DNA from: Kosakonia sp. BYX6 | GTDB taxonomy: Bacteria; Pseudomonadota; Gammaproteobacteria; Enterobacterales; Enterobacteriaceae | Direction: 5' to 3' | Assembly (NCBI RefSeq): GCF_038449125.1 | Contig: NZ_CP151800.1 | Coordinates: 2,204,406 to 2,268,405 of the forward strand | Length of the DNA stretch: 64,000 nucleotides | Part shown: in pieces, positions 15,607-23,606 of the stretch | Numbering within the stretch: the stretch's first letter is position 1 | How the letters are laid out: each line of letters opens with the position of its first letter | Notes under the pieces: generated by a model | What the model was told of the DNA's origin: nothing | What the model saw: the letters and a program-made list of their open reading frames with translations, nothing else | Databases searched by the model: none | Made by a program: the position numbers and the translations under genes

Positions 15607-17157
15607 ATGAATGGTGCGGAAAGTTTGTTACGTACGTTGATTGCGAATGATGTTTCGGTCTGTTTTGCGAACCCCGGTACGTCAGAAATGCATTTTGTGG
15701 CGGCGCTGGACAAAGTACAGGGAATGCGGCCGGTTTTGGGTCTGTTTGAAGGTGTGGTAACCGGCGCGGCAGACGGCTATAGCAGAATGCTGGGTAAACC
15801 CGCGTGCACTTTGATGCACCTGGGGCCAGGCCTGGCAAACGGGGTGATGAATCTTCACAATGCGCGCAAGGCTTCATCGTCGATCGTCAATATCATTGGC
15901 GACCATGCGCGTTATCACAAACGTTACGATACGCCGCTTGCCTCCGACGTTGAGAGCATCGCCAGGCCGGTTTCCCACTGGGTTCACACTTCCAACAGTT
16001 CGCAGACTATTGCGACAGATGGCGCGCTCGCCGTGCAGGCCGCACGCCAGGCACCGGGCAAAATCGCCTCGCTGATTCTGCCTGCTGATGTCTCCTGGGA
16101 AGAGGCCGTCGTGCCCGCGCAGGCTTACCCGGTGCCCGAGCGGGCAAAGGTGAACCCGGAACTGGTGGTTAAAGCCGCCGAGCATATTCGCGCGGGCAAA
16201 CGCGTGGTCTTTTTACTGCGTGGCGATGTATTACAGGCCGAAGGGCTAACCCTGATGCAGAAGATCGCCACCCAAGGGCAGGTGCGCATCATGGCCGATA
16301 CGCTCTACCCGCGCATGCGGCGTGGCGCGGGTCACGTTGTTGTCGAGCGCATTCCTTACTTTCCTGAACTGGCGCTGAAATCGCTGGCGGGAACGGAACT
16401 GCTGATCCTTGTCGGAGCGGAACCGCCGGTGAGCTTTTTCGCCTACCCTGGCGTGCCGAATTGGCTGACGCCGGAAAACTGCCAAATCTTTACCCTCGCG
16501 CATCCTCATGAAGATGGCGTGGCCGCGCTGCAAGGGCTGTGCGACGAACTTGGCGCAAGCACGGCGTTGATTCGTCTGCCCACCCCGCAGCGCATTGAAA
16601 TTAGCCATGACCAGCCGCTTAACGGTTTAACCATTATGCAAACCGTCGCCCGCCATCTTCCTGAAAATGCCATTATCTGCGATGAGTCCATTTCTGAGGG
16701 TTTGCCGTACAACGACTTGCTCAACGCGGCCGCCGCGCATGATTTCCTCAACCTGGCTGGTGGGGCGCTTGGCAGCATGATGGCGGTGGCGATCGGCGCG
16801 GCTGTCGCTTGCCCGGATCGTAAGATAGTCAACCTGCAAGCGGACGGCAGCGCGATGTACATCTTGCAGGCACTGTGGACACAGGCACGGGAAATGCTCA
16901 ATGTCACGACCGTCATCTATTCCAATGGCGGCTATCAGATATTGCGCAAAGAGCTGGAGCGAACCGGAGCAACGGGGGAAAATCCGCTGGCTGAATCTTT
17001 ATTTGATATCGAAAACCCGTCACTGAACTGGGTGGCGCTGGCGAACGGAATGGGCGTGCGGGCAATTTCCGTACGTACGCCGCAAGCGTTCGAGCACGCC
17101 TTTGTTGAGGCGATGCACAACCGTGGCCCGATGGTGATCGAGTGTCTTATCGAATAA
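15607..17157 (+). CDS. Thiamine-diphosphate enzyme, acetolactate synthase/benzoylformate decarboxylase-like
   Basis: A 516-residue protein with the three-domain fold of TPP enzymes. The N-terminal PYR domain holds the cofactor-activating glutamate (VLGLFEGVVTGAADGYSR). The C-terminal PP domain holds an altered metal/TPP motif, LQADGSAMYILQALWTQARE ... YSNGGYQI, where the usual GDG is ADG and the usual NN is NG. This form is closer to benzoylformate decarboxylase-like 'acetolactate synthase large subunit' proteins than to IlvB/IlvI. No small regulatory subunit is adjacent. It is a single gene with its own ribosome site (aggaagc) after a 123-base gap. The substrate is unknown; a 2-oxo acid is likely. 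Confidence 0.8.
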   Translation: MNGAESLLRTLIANDVSVCFANPGTSEMHFVAALDKVQGMRPVLGLFEGVVTGAADGYSRMLGKPACTLMHLGPGLANGVMNLHNARKASSSIVNIIGDHARYHKRYDTPLASDVESIARPVSHWVHTSNSSQTIATDGALAVQAARQAPGKIASLILPADVSWEEAVVPAQAYPVPERAKVNPELVVKAAEHIRAGKRVVFLLRGDVLQAEGLTLMQKIATQGQVRIMADTLYPRMRRGAGHVVVERIPYFPELALKSLAGTELLILVGAEPPVSFFAYPGVPNWLTPENCQIFTLAHPHEDGVAALQGLCDELGASTALIRLPTPQRIEISHDQPLNGLTIMQTVARHLPENAIICDESISEGLPYNDLLNAAAAHDFLNLAGGALGSMMAVAIGAAVACPDRKIVNLQADGSAMYILQALWTQAREMLNVTTVIYSNGGYQILRKELERTGATGENPLAESLFDIENPSLNWVALANGMGVRAISVRTPQAFEHAFVEAMHNRGPMVIECLIE

Positions 17158-17179
17158 CAAAAGATGTCGAATGAGAAAG

Positions 17180-17208
17180 AAAAATCCACGCATTAGCGTG
17201 GATTTTTT
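17180..17208. repeat. Left copy of a hairpin repeat flanking the island
   Basis: A perfect inverted repeat, AAAAATCCACGC and GCGTGGATTTTTT around a short loop. It can act as a rho-independent terminator for the TPP-enzyme gene ending at 17157. A near-identical copy lies at 22304-22330 after ychF. The two differ only in the loop and in the length of the T run. They bound the accessory island, so they may be target-site (attL/attR) copies as well as terminators. Confidence 0.75.
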
Positions 17209-17298
17209 GAAGCGAAGAAGGGGGAATCAGACGTTAATCCGTGATTTAAATTGTATCATATTGATATTTATGTTTTATTTAAAAATTTATCTTTATAA

Positions 17299-17320
17299 TA
17301 CTCATTGTTGTACTCATTTT
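17299..17320. repeat. TACTCAT repeats, possible left integrase arm sites
   Basis: TACTCAT at 17299 and TGTACTCATTTT at 17309-17320. The second is identical to a 12-base stretch at 22251-22262 next to the intact integrase. Tandem short repeats of this kind are typical arm-type sites of tyrosine integrases. No binding is shown. Confidence 0.5.
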
Positions 17321-17334
17321 GGAGTTAGCTTGCT

Positions 17335-17379
17335 TTCGCAATGCGAAGGTCGTAGGTTCGATTCCTATTATCGGCACCA
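17335..17379 (+). pseudogene. 3' fragment of a thrW-like tRNA-Thr gene
   Basis: The 45 bases from the anticodon loop to the encoded CCA match, from memory, the 3' part of E. coli thrW (anticodon CGT) except at two positions. They include the T-arm GGTTCGATTCC and the acceptor end TATCGGCACCA. The D arm and 5' acceptor strand are absent; the preceding sequence does not pair with the acceptor end. thrW is a well-known attachment site of P4-type elements, whose integrases rebuild the tRNA 3' end. The broken integrase starts 175 bases downstream in the same orientation, the usual tRNA-int layout. It is best read as an att remnant, not as a working tRNA. Confidence 0.72.
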
Positions 17380-17553
17380 TCCTACCTATTTTAACGTCTC
17401 CCTAAGTCTACTCAAACACCCTTTAAACCCTTATAATACGCGGTTTCACGGCCCTTATTGTCTCTGCTCGTCTACTCACGTTCACAGATATCTACGGTGA
17501 GTTGGGGCATTGGTGGGGGCATATCGTGTTCGGTCTGGAGGAGATGCCCCCAA

Positions 17554-18261
17554 ATGAAGCTCAATGCCAGATTGGTAGAGACTGCCAAGCCAAAAGATAA
17601 ACCCTACAAGTTAGCGGATGGTGGGGGCATGTATCTGGAGGTGTTCCCGAACGGCACCAAAAGCTGGCGCATGAAATACCGCATCGCAGGTAAATAAAAA
17701 CGTGTGGTGTTTGGCGTCTACCCGACCATTACCTTAGCCGATGCCAGAAGCAAAAGAGATGATGCTAAAAAGCTGCTGGTTAATGGCGTTGATCCGAGTG
17801 CGTTTAAGCAAGAAAGCAAACAAGCCCACATCGAAGAAGTCAAAAACACCTTTCAGCAAATTGCACTCGAATGGCACAGCATGAAAGTGAAGAAATGGTC
17901 TGCGGGATATGCCTCTGACATTCTTGAAGCTTTTAACAAAGACGTTTTCCCGTTCATTGGTCAACGCCCTGCTGCAGACATTAAGCCGCTGGAATTGCTA
18001 AACGTGCTGAAAAAGATGGAAGACCGAGGCGCGACCGAAAAAGCCAAGAAAGTGCGTCAACGCTGCGGCGAAGTGTTTCGCTATGCCATCGTGACAGGCA
18101 GAGCCGAGTATAATCCCGCGCCAGATCTCACCAGTGCCATGCAGGGGCATGAATCTACACATTACCCATTCCTGACCACTGAAGAGCTTCCTGCTTTCTT
18201 TAAAGCCCTTGCTGGCTACTCTGGTAGTGAACTGATGGTGCTGGCAGGTGAAAAACTGTAA
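17554..18261 (+). pseudogene. Broken P4-type tyrosine integrase
   Basis: The frame starts MKLNARLVETAKPKDKPYKL, the arm-binding (DUF4102) domain of P4-like integrases. It is stopped by an in-frame TAA at 17695-17697 after 47 residues, and then continues in the same frame (VFGVYPTITLADARSKRDDA) through the core-binding domain to about position 235. It ends at 18261, just after SELMVLAG, where the catalytic domain should begin. The Arg-His-Arg-Tyr catalytic residues are therefore all missing. It has one nonsense codon and a large 3' truncation. It is about the left half of the protein and is surely inactive. Confidence 0.9.
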
Positions 18262-18607
18262 ACCCCCGGCCAAACCTAACTCCTCTAATTTGACACTTTT
18301 TCGTGAAAAATAGGGAAAAGTGTCAACCCAACCTAACGGATCCTAACGCTCACGCACAACAGCTGCAGCCAACGTGTAAAGGGCTGATGCGAAGCAGGGC
18401 AGTGTCAGCCTGTTATGGTTTGTTATGCCTTACTAGGGGGAACTGTCAACCGCTCCCCCTTTAGAAAACTTCAGGTACAGCTCGTTGGATGCATCTGTCA
18501 AAACTTGTCACTCACAGGCACAGCCAGCGGGGATTTTGGGCTGTAGGCGCTCTAAGTTACAGTTGCTTCCTTAAGTTGTTATCGTTGTAACGTTTATAAG
18601 GATTAAT
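18262..18607. other. Intergenic debris between the broken integrase and the IS element
   Basis: About 345 bases without a plausible gene. The only structure I see is the inverted repeat at 18290-18326. The stretch looks like decayed island sequence left when the 3' part of the integrase gene was lost. Confidence 0.5.
18290..18326. repeat. Inverted repeat TTGACACTTTT ... AAAAGTGTCAA
   Basis: Two perfect 11-base arms (18290-18300 and 18316-18326) are separated by 15 bases. It could be an operator, the end of a lost element, or a weak terminator. No T run follows the right arm, which argues against a simple terminator on the plus strand. Confidence 0.6.
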
Positions 18608-18687
18608 TGACCCTGACCCGAAATCCTGCGCCATTCAGAAACAGAATTCCGGCATGATCCATACTTCCCTGAACGGAGGGGGTGCCG

Positions 18688-18954
18688 ATGAAAAAATCAC
18701 GATTCACCGAAGAGCAGATTGTCTTTGCCCTGAAGCAGTCTGAGCTGGGTACGCCGGTGCCGGAGGTCTGCCGTAAGCTCGGCATTTCCGATGCCACGTT
18801 CTATACCTGGCGCAAGAAATACGGCGGCATTTCACCCTCAGAGCTGAAGCACATGCGCCAGCTGGAAGAGGAAAACCTGCGGCTGAAGAAACTGGTGGCC
18901 GATCTGAGCCTTGACAAGGCCATGCTGCAGGACGTTCTGGCAAAAAAGAGCTGA
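18688..18954 (+). CDS. IS3-family transposase OrfA (HTH protein)
   Basis: An 88-residue protein, MKKSRFTEEQIVFALKQSEL onward, with the helix-turn-helix of IS3-family OrfA (VPEVCRKLGISDATFYTWRK) and a leucine-zipper-like C-terminus (LEEENLRLKKLVADLSLDKA). It binds the IS ends. Its last codons contain the A6G run at 18942-18948 where ribosomes can slip by -1 into orfB to make the full transposase. The start at ATG 18688 follows a good ribosome site; an upstream GTG at 18682 is less likely. Confidence 0.92.
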   Translation: MKKSRFTEEQIVFALKQSELGTPVPEVCRKLGISDATFYTWRKKYGGISPSELKHMRQLEEENLRLKKLVADLSLDKAMLQDVLAKKS

Positions 18955-19796
18955 CGCTGGCACGCCTGCGCGAGTGGGTCAGGGACTTACAGACTCGCTA
19001 CGGGGCCAGCGAGCGGCAGGTCTGTTTTGCGCTGCGGGTCAGCCGCAGTTCGTTCCGTTACCGCTCAGTGGCGGCCGATGACAGCGCCCTGCGCCTGCGT
19101 ATCCGCGAGATCACGGAAAGCCGTGTGCATTACGGTTACCGGCGGGTTCACATCCTGCTCAGGCGGGAGGGCTGGCGGGATAACCATAAACGCATTTACC
19201 GGCTCTACCGTGAGCAAGGCCTGTCCCTGCGTCTCAAACGTCCCCACCGGAATAAATCGGCACAGCGTCGCCAGCCACAGCCTCAGGGTCTGTATCCGAA
19301 TCATGTCTGGGGCATGGATTTTGTCTCCGATGCGCTGTTTGACGGCCGCCGGTTACGTCTGCTGACTGTGATTGATCTCTACACGCGCGAATGCCTGGGG
19401 ATCTGCGTGGGCCAGAATCTGCGCTCTGCGGAGGTGGCAGGGATGCTGAACACCATTGCGCTCAGACGTCCCTTACCACAGTTGCTGAAAACCGATAACG
19501 GGTCTGAATTTGCAGGAAAGATGCTGGACAGGTGGGTGTATGAAAGGGGGATACGTATTGACTTCTCGCGTCCGGGAACGCCAACGGATAATGCGACGGT
19601 GGAGTCCTTCAACGGCAGGCTGCGTCAGGAGTGCCTGAACGAGAACTGGTTCATGTCCCTGGAGGATGCGCGGTACAAAATCGAGGCCTGGCGCATACAC
19701 TATAATCAGAGACGTCCCCATTCTGCACTGGACTGGATGACGCCATCTGAATTTGCTGAGAAGTCTGCCGGTTGCCAGAATATGCAGCCAACATGA
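18942..19796 (+). CDS. IS3-family transposase OrfB (DDE catalytic part, made by -1 frameshift)
   Basis: The frame is -1 relative to orfA and is open from the A6G slippery run (18942-18948), reading KKELTLARLREWVRDLQ. It runs through the HTH_21 segment (HYGYRRVHILLRREGW) to the integrase core. Catalytic residues are visible: D in WGMDFVSDAL, D in KTDNGSEF and E in ATVESFNGRLRQECL. It ends at 19796, 48 bases before the right IS end. The complete transposase is the OrfAB fusion; orfB alone may start at an internal GTG (19068) but would then lack its N-terminus. Confidence 0.9.
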   Translation, partial: KKELTLARLREWVRDLQTRYGASERQVCFALRVSRSSFRYRSVAADDSALRLRIREITESRVHYGYRRVHILLRREGWRDNHKRIYRLYREQGLSLRLKRPHRNKSAQRRQPQPQGLYPNHVWGMDFVSDALFDGRRLRLLTVIDLYTRECLGICVGQNLRSAEVAGMLNTIALRRPLPQLLKTDNGSEFAGKMLDRWVYERGIRIDFSRPGTPTDNATVESFNGRLRQECLNENWFMSLEDARYKIEAWRIHYNQRRPHSALDWMTPSEFAEKSAGCQNMQPT

Positions 19797-19962
19797 AGCC
19801 GGTTATTCCTGATTACGGCTGGATCATATTCGGGGTCAGGATCAATTATAAATTTGTCTGATTGGTTTAGCAAGGCTGTTAGGGAGGTTGCATTCACTTC
19901 AATTTCACCCCCTCCCAGTTAACTAACGCCCTGTTCGCCGGTTCAGTCGGTCTAGAACTTTA

Positions 19963-20661
19963 TTAGTGTTTTAATTTTTTGATTAATTTCTCGGCTATTT
20001 CTATACCTAGTTCGATACGCTTCATGTCGATATTTTCTGACGTAGAATGTACTTGGGAATTTCGAATTAAGCGTAACTCGGTAAGCTGATTGATATCAGT
20101 TATTTCCAGCACGCCCTCACGTTTTGCCATTTCCCATTTAAACGTATGGCCGGTATCTACACCAGAAGCCTCGAGTATTTTACGAACTAATGTCTCTACT
20201 TCGTTAAATAGTAATATAAGGTTTTCTAGCGTGGCCTCGGTGCCTTTTTGAACAATCATTACACCAAATAAATTATTCAATAAAACGGCTGCTATTTGCC
20301 GATAAGCATTTAGGTATCGTCTATCAACGGCTAAACCAGTTCCATCATGATATAGCCGATTTCTAATGCGATGATAATGCTCTATGTCACCATCATCCAA
20401 ACCAGCTAATTTTGACTGAGCTTTATTGAACAAAAGATCAACCATCTTTGGAAAGCTATTACCTGCATCTTCAACTTCTTTTCGCTGGAATTTTACGCCT
20501 GATATTTTTTCTGGAAGAGATAGAAAAGTTCTGATGGATGTCTCAACTGAATTATCAACACTAATGAAGGCAATTCTGCTATCAAAAGCTGTTTCTAGTT
20601 TGAGGTGCGAATCAGCATGTCTTAACAACTCTAGTGATCCGGATGCCCAAGTTTTTTCCAT
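19963..20661 (-). CDS. HEPN-like protein with two RX4H motifs
   Basis: A 232-residue protein from the start MEKTWASGSLELLRHADSHL; a longer in-frame start at 20775 lacks support. It is mostly helical and carries two RX4H signatures of HEPN ribonuclease domains: RIRNRLYHDG about residue 100 and RLIRNSQVHS about residue 205. Two related halves are possible. The gene is clearly AT-richer than its surroundings, which points to horizontal transfer. HEPN proteins are frequent RNases in toxin-antitoxin, abortive-infection and CRISPR systems. No antitoxin partner (such as an MNT gene) is adjacent, so any defence role is inference. It is the only cargo gene in the island apart from mobility genes. Confidence 0.65.
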   Translation of the reverse strand: MEKTWASGSLELLRHADSHLKLETAFDSRIAFISVDNSVETSIRTFLSLPEKISGVKFQRKEVEDAGNSFPKMVDLLFNKAQSKLAGLDDGDIEHYHRIRNRLYHDGTGLAVDRRYLNAYRQIAAVLLNNLFGVMIVQKGTEATLENLILLFNEVETLVRKILEASGVDTGHTFKWEMAKREGVLEITDINQLTELRLIRNSQVHSTSENIDMKRIELGIEIAEKLIKKLKH

Positions 20662-20998
20662 ATTCGATCTCTTATTTGTGAGCCTAAATTTTATTCTGCA
20701 GAAAGATCTGTACTTAAGCACTGACTTTTCCGTTTTTGTAAGTTTAATGAGCAGAACATTACATTGCAATATCAAAACTTACAATGAATTATAGATACAG
20801 CTTAGATTTTCTTAAGTAGCTAATATAGATTAAACTATCTAACAAGTAATAGAAGCATCTAGATACGAACAGGACATAATTATAGCATTGATGACTTAGC
20901 CAAGCGTTAGGAATGTCTGCTTCGGGTTCTAAAGTAGACTCGGAAGGATACTCGGCGATGAGTTATATCGTCGTGGTCCAGTAGATGCAATTGGTTTT
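20662..20998. other. AT-rich intergenic region, no gene seen
   Basis: About 340 bases between the HEPN-like gene start and the 3' end of the intact integrase. It is AT-rich and must hold the promoter of the leftward HEPN-like gene. I see no tRNA, repeat or convincing small gene. Confidence 0.45.
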
Positions 20999-22174
20999 TT
21001 ATTTGAATGCTGTCATCCATGCATCTAGTTTATCAGCCCATTCCTGCATCATCACTTTACGTTCTTCAAGGTAAGTTGCATGGTTGTATGTGCGACGAAC
21101 ATTGTTGGTATCAGCGTGTGCAAGTTGGGCCTCAATAGCATCAGGTCGATAGCCCAATTCGTTTAAACGCGTACTTCCTGTAGTTCTTGTAGCATGGGGG
21201 CTATAAATGCCACTCCAGCCGAGGCTTTTAAGTAGCTGGCGCAGGGAGTGCGATGTCATTGGACCTAGCGGATTATCTCTGCCCGGGAAAAGGTTCTGCC
21301 GATGCCCGGTTAATCCCTGTAGTGTTCTGAGCATTTTGACAGCCTGGGAGGGAAGGGGAATAACGTGTTCTCTGCGGGCTTTCATTCGCGTTGACGGAAT
21401 AGTCCACAGTGCGTTATCGAGATCGAATTCTGTCCATTCTGCCTCAGTTACTTCGGCTGGTCGCGCCAGCGTCCACCACATAAGCCACATGCAATAGTTA
21501 ACCTGGTACGAGCCGCGACTGTTGTCAAAACAGCTTAATAGTTTCCCGATTTGCTGCGGATTCAATGCCTGTTTGTGCTGCGTTTTGTTTGCCGGAATCG
21601 CCTTACGCACCGGCCAGACAGGATCGCTATCTGCTCTGAGCGTCGCTACTGCCAACTCGAAAACTGATGAAATGGTTCGACGGGCTTCAGCGGCAACGGT
21701 CGGTGCTCCTCGTTTAGCAGTTTCTTGAAGAATTTTAAGAATGTGGTGTGGGGTGATCTCCCTGACTGGGAGCTTACCGATTGCGGGAAAAACCACTCGT
21801 TCAAGCATATCCAGTCGCCGCGTTTTGGTGATTTCGGCCCAGTCTTTCATCTGCAACCACTCTTTGGCGATCAGCTCAAAGGTGTTGGATGCGTCATTGA
21901 CCTTGCGGATCTTATCTAGCTGACGAGCCTGTGTCGGACTAACTCCATCTGCGACTTGCTTACGCGCTTGCTCGCATTTCTCGCGAGCTTCTGCAAGTTT
22001 GACCGTCGGGTATTCACCCAATGCAAACATGCTGGATTTACCGTTGAGTTTAAACCGATAGCGCCATGCCTTTTTGCCATTGGGTTTCACTTCGAGGTAG
22101 AGACCATTGAAATCATTGAGTCGATAGAGTTTTTCTTTCGGCTTGGCAGTGCGGCATTGCGTATCGGTGAGCAT
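20999..22174 (-). CDS. P4-type tyrosine integrase, intact
   Basis: A 391-residue protein with an N-terminal arm-binding DUF4102 domain (MLTDTQCRTAKPKEKLYRLN), a SAM-like core-binding domain (about 100-185) and a complete catalytic domain. Visible catalytic residues are R in TLARPAEVTEAEW, H and R in SPHATRTTGSTRL, H in QLAHADTNNVRRTY and the tyrosine nucleophile in YNHATYLEER. Its 5' end faces ychF and three TGTACTCAY repeats (22207-22262), its probable arm sites. It differs in sequence from the broken integrase on the left, so it is not simply a duplicate. It is likely responsible for the present insertion beside ychF. Confidence 0.93.
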   Translation of the reverse strand: MLTDTQCRTAKPKEKLYRLNDFNGLYLEVKPNGKKAWRYRFKLNGKSSMFALGEYPTVKLAEAREKCEQARKQVADGVSPTQARQLDKIRKVNDASNTFELIAKEWLQMKDWAEITKTRRLDMLERVVFPAIGKLPVREITPHHILKILQETAKRGAPTVAAEARRTISSVFELAVATLRADSDPVWPVRKAIPANKTQHKQALNPQQIGKLLSCFDNSRGSYQVNYCMWLMWWTLARPAEVTEAEWTEFDLDNALWTIPSTRMKARREHVIPLPSQAVKMLRTLQGLTGHRQNLFPGRDNPLGPMTSHSLRQLLKSLGWSGIYSPHATRTTGSTRLNELGYRPDAIEAQLAHADTNNVRRTYNHATYLEERKVMMQEWADKLDAWMTAFK

Positions 22175-22206
22175 AACGGGGCCTTGTTTATTTATTATAC
22201 CGTTAT

Positions 22207-22262
22207 TGTACTCACTTAAAATGAAGATGGAAGAATGTTGTACTCATCCGTGTACTCATTTT
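22207..22262. repeat. Three TGTACTCAY repeats, possible right integrase arm sites
   Basis: TGTACTCAC at 22207-22215, TGTACTCAT at 22239-22247 and TGTACTCATTTTT at 22251-22263. They lie between the intact integrase start and the hairpin at 22304. The same element occurs at the left edge of the island (17309-17320), which links the two ends. Confidence 0.55.
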
Positions 22263-22303
22263 TGACAGCGTTGTTACGAGATGAATTGCGACATTGTGAA
22301 ATG

Positions 22304-22330
22304 AAAAATCCACGCAATTGCGTGGATTTT
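22304..22330. repeat. Right copy of the island-flanking hairpin; likely ychF terminator
   Basis: The inverted repeat AAAAATCCACGCA/TGCGTGGATTTT lies 58 bases after the ychF stop and can terminate ychF transcription on the minus strand (T run on that strand). It is nearly identical to 17180-17208 at the other end of the island. Confidence 0.75.
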
Positions 22331-22388
22331 ATAGGGTTTCGCCGTTGTTATGAGATTCAGTGAAACCACATGAGACAACAAATTTAAT

Positions 22389-23480
22389 TTAGACGTTGAA
22401 CAGGAAGTTCATCACATCGCCATCTTTAACGATGTAGTCTTTACCTTCTGCACGCATTTTGCCGGCTTCTTTCGCGCCTTGCTCACCTTTGTAGGTGATG
22501 AAGTCTTCATAGGCGATGGTCTGCGCGCGGATAAAGCCTTTCTCGAAGTCGGTGTGGATTTTACCGGCTGCCTGTGGCGCGGTTGCGCCAACCGGGATGG
22601 TCCAGGCGCGGACTTCTTTCACACCAGCGGTGAAGTAAGTTTGCAGGTTCAGCAGCTCATAACCGGCGCGGATCACGCGGTTCAGACCGGGTTCTTCCAG
22701 ACCCAGCTCGGCCATAAACTCGTCACGATCGGCATCGTCCAGCTCGGCGATATCCGATTCCACTGCCGCGCAAACCGCAACAACCACAGAACCCTCTTTC
22801 GCGGCGATTTCACGCACCTGATCCAGATACGGGTTGTTCTCAAAACCATCTTCATTGACGTTGGCAATGTACATGGTTGGTTTCAGCGTCAGGAAGCTCA
22901 GGTAGCGGATTGCCGCTTTGTCTTCTTCGGTCAGATCCAGCGAACGCAGCATGCCGGCGTTTTCCAGCTGCGGCAGGCATTTTTCCAGCGCGGCCAGTTC
23001 CGCTTTCGCGTCTTTATCGCCGCCTTTGGCTTTCTTCTGCACGCGGTGAATCGCGCGTTCGCAGGTATCGAGGTCAGAAAGCGCCAGCTCGGTATTGATA
23101 ACATCAATATCTTCTGCCGGATCGACTTTGTTATTCACGTGAATGATGTTGTCATTCTCGAAGCAACGCACCACGTGACCAATGGCTTCTGTTTCGCGGA
23201 TGTTGGTCAGGAACTGGTTGCCCAGACCTTCGCCTTTGGATGCGCCTTTAACCAGACCGGCGATATCCACGAATTCCATCGTGGTGGGCAGAATGCGCTG
23301 CGGTTTAACGATTTCCGCGAGTTTGTCCAGACGCGGATCGGGCATCGGTACGACACCGGTGTTCGGCTCAATGGTACAGAACGGGAAGTTAGCCGCTTCA
23401 ATACCAGCTTTGGTGAGCGCGTTGAACAGGGTGGATTTACCTACGTTAGGCAGACCAACGATACCGCATTTGAATCCCAT
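22389..23480 (-). CDS. ychF: Redox-regulated ribosome-binding ATPase YchF (OBG family)
   Basis: A 363-residue P-loop protein. GLPNVGKST at residues 9-17 is the Walker A, and [20 protein letters not shown] is switch II. The altered G4 motif gives ATP rather than GTP preference in this family. A coiled-coil insertion (about 130-200) and a C-terminal TGS domain (about 280-363) follow. YchF binds ribosomes and modulates translation and the oxidative stress response. Length equals the E. coli protein. As in E. coli it lies downstream of pth, 126 bases away, probably in one operon. Confidence 0.97.
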   Translation of the reverse strand: MGFKCGIVGLPNVGKSTLFNALTKAGIEAANFPFCTIEPNTGVVPMPDPRLDKLAEIVKPQRILPTTMEFVDIAGLVKGASKGEGLGNQFLTNIRETEAIGHVVRCFENDNIIHVNNKVDPAEDIDVINTELALSDLDTCERAIHRVQKKAKGGDKDAKAELAALEKCLPQLENAGMLRSLDLTEEDKAAIRYLSFLTLKPTMYIANVNEDGFENNPYLDQVREIAAKEGSVVVAVCAAVESDIAELDDADRDEFMAELGLEEPGLNRVIRAGYELLNLQTYFTAGVKEVRAWTIPVGATAPQAAGKIHTDFEKGFIRAQTIAYEDFITYKGEQGAKEAGKMRAEGKDYIVKDGDVMNFLFNV

Positions 23481-23606
23481 GATGTAATTACCTTAATCTC
23501 TTGATAATCAACCCGTTGCGAAAAACGGATTGTAGAAAAGTGAAAAACTTCGCCTAGTATACACGTAACCGTTGTAACGCGCGGCAAAAAAGCCTACGCA
23601 GCCCGG

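Larger units (their letters stand above)
18608..19844 (+). mobile_element. IS3-family insertion sequence, IS407 group
   Basis: The element is about 1237 bp, with imperfect terminal inverted repeats: left TGACCCTGACCCGAAAT and right ...ATTCGGGGTCAGGATCA. It carries overlapping orfA and orfB joined by a slippery A6G run. Ends TG...CA and size fit the IS407 group. No exact 4-bp target duplication is seen directly at these ends (taat on the left, atta on the right); shifting the left end by two bases would give atta on both sides. Both reading frames look intact, so it may be active. Confidence 0.85.
17180..22330. mobile_element. Composite integrative island beside ychF (about 5.1 kb)
   Basis: The segment interrupts otherwise conserved gene order next to ychF. 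It is bounded by near-identical hairpin repeats (17180-17208 and 22304-22330). Repeats of TGTACTCAT type lie just inside both ends (17299-17320 and 22207-22262), as expected of integrase arm-binding sites. It carries an intact P4-type integrase at the right end, a broken P4-type integrase at the left, a thrW-like tRNA fragment, an IS3-family element and an AT-rich HEPN-like gene. The presence of two integrases suggests one element inserted into the remains of another. The exact att core is inferred. Confidence 0.65.

Noticed and set aside
17335-17379. A functional tRNA-Thr gene
   Set aside because: Only the 3' half is present; the upstream bases cannot form the 5' acceptor strand or D arm.
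22479-23504. 341-codon antisense frame across ychF
   Set aside because: Its F/V/G-rich product has no family resemblance; ychF on the other strand is intact and conserved.
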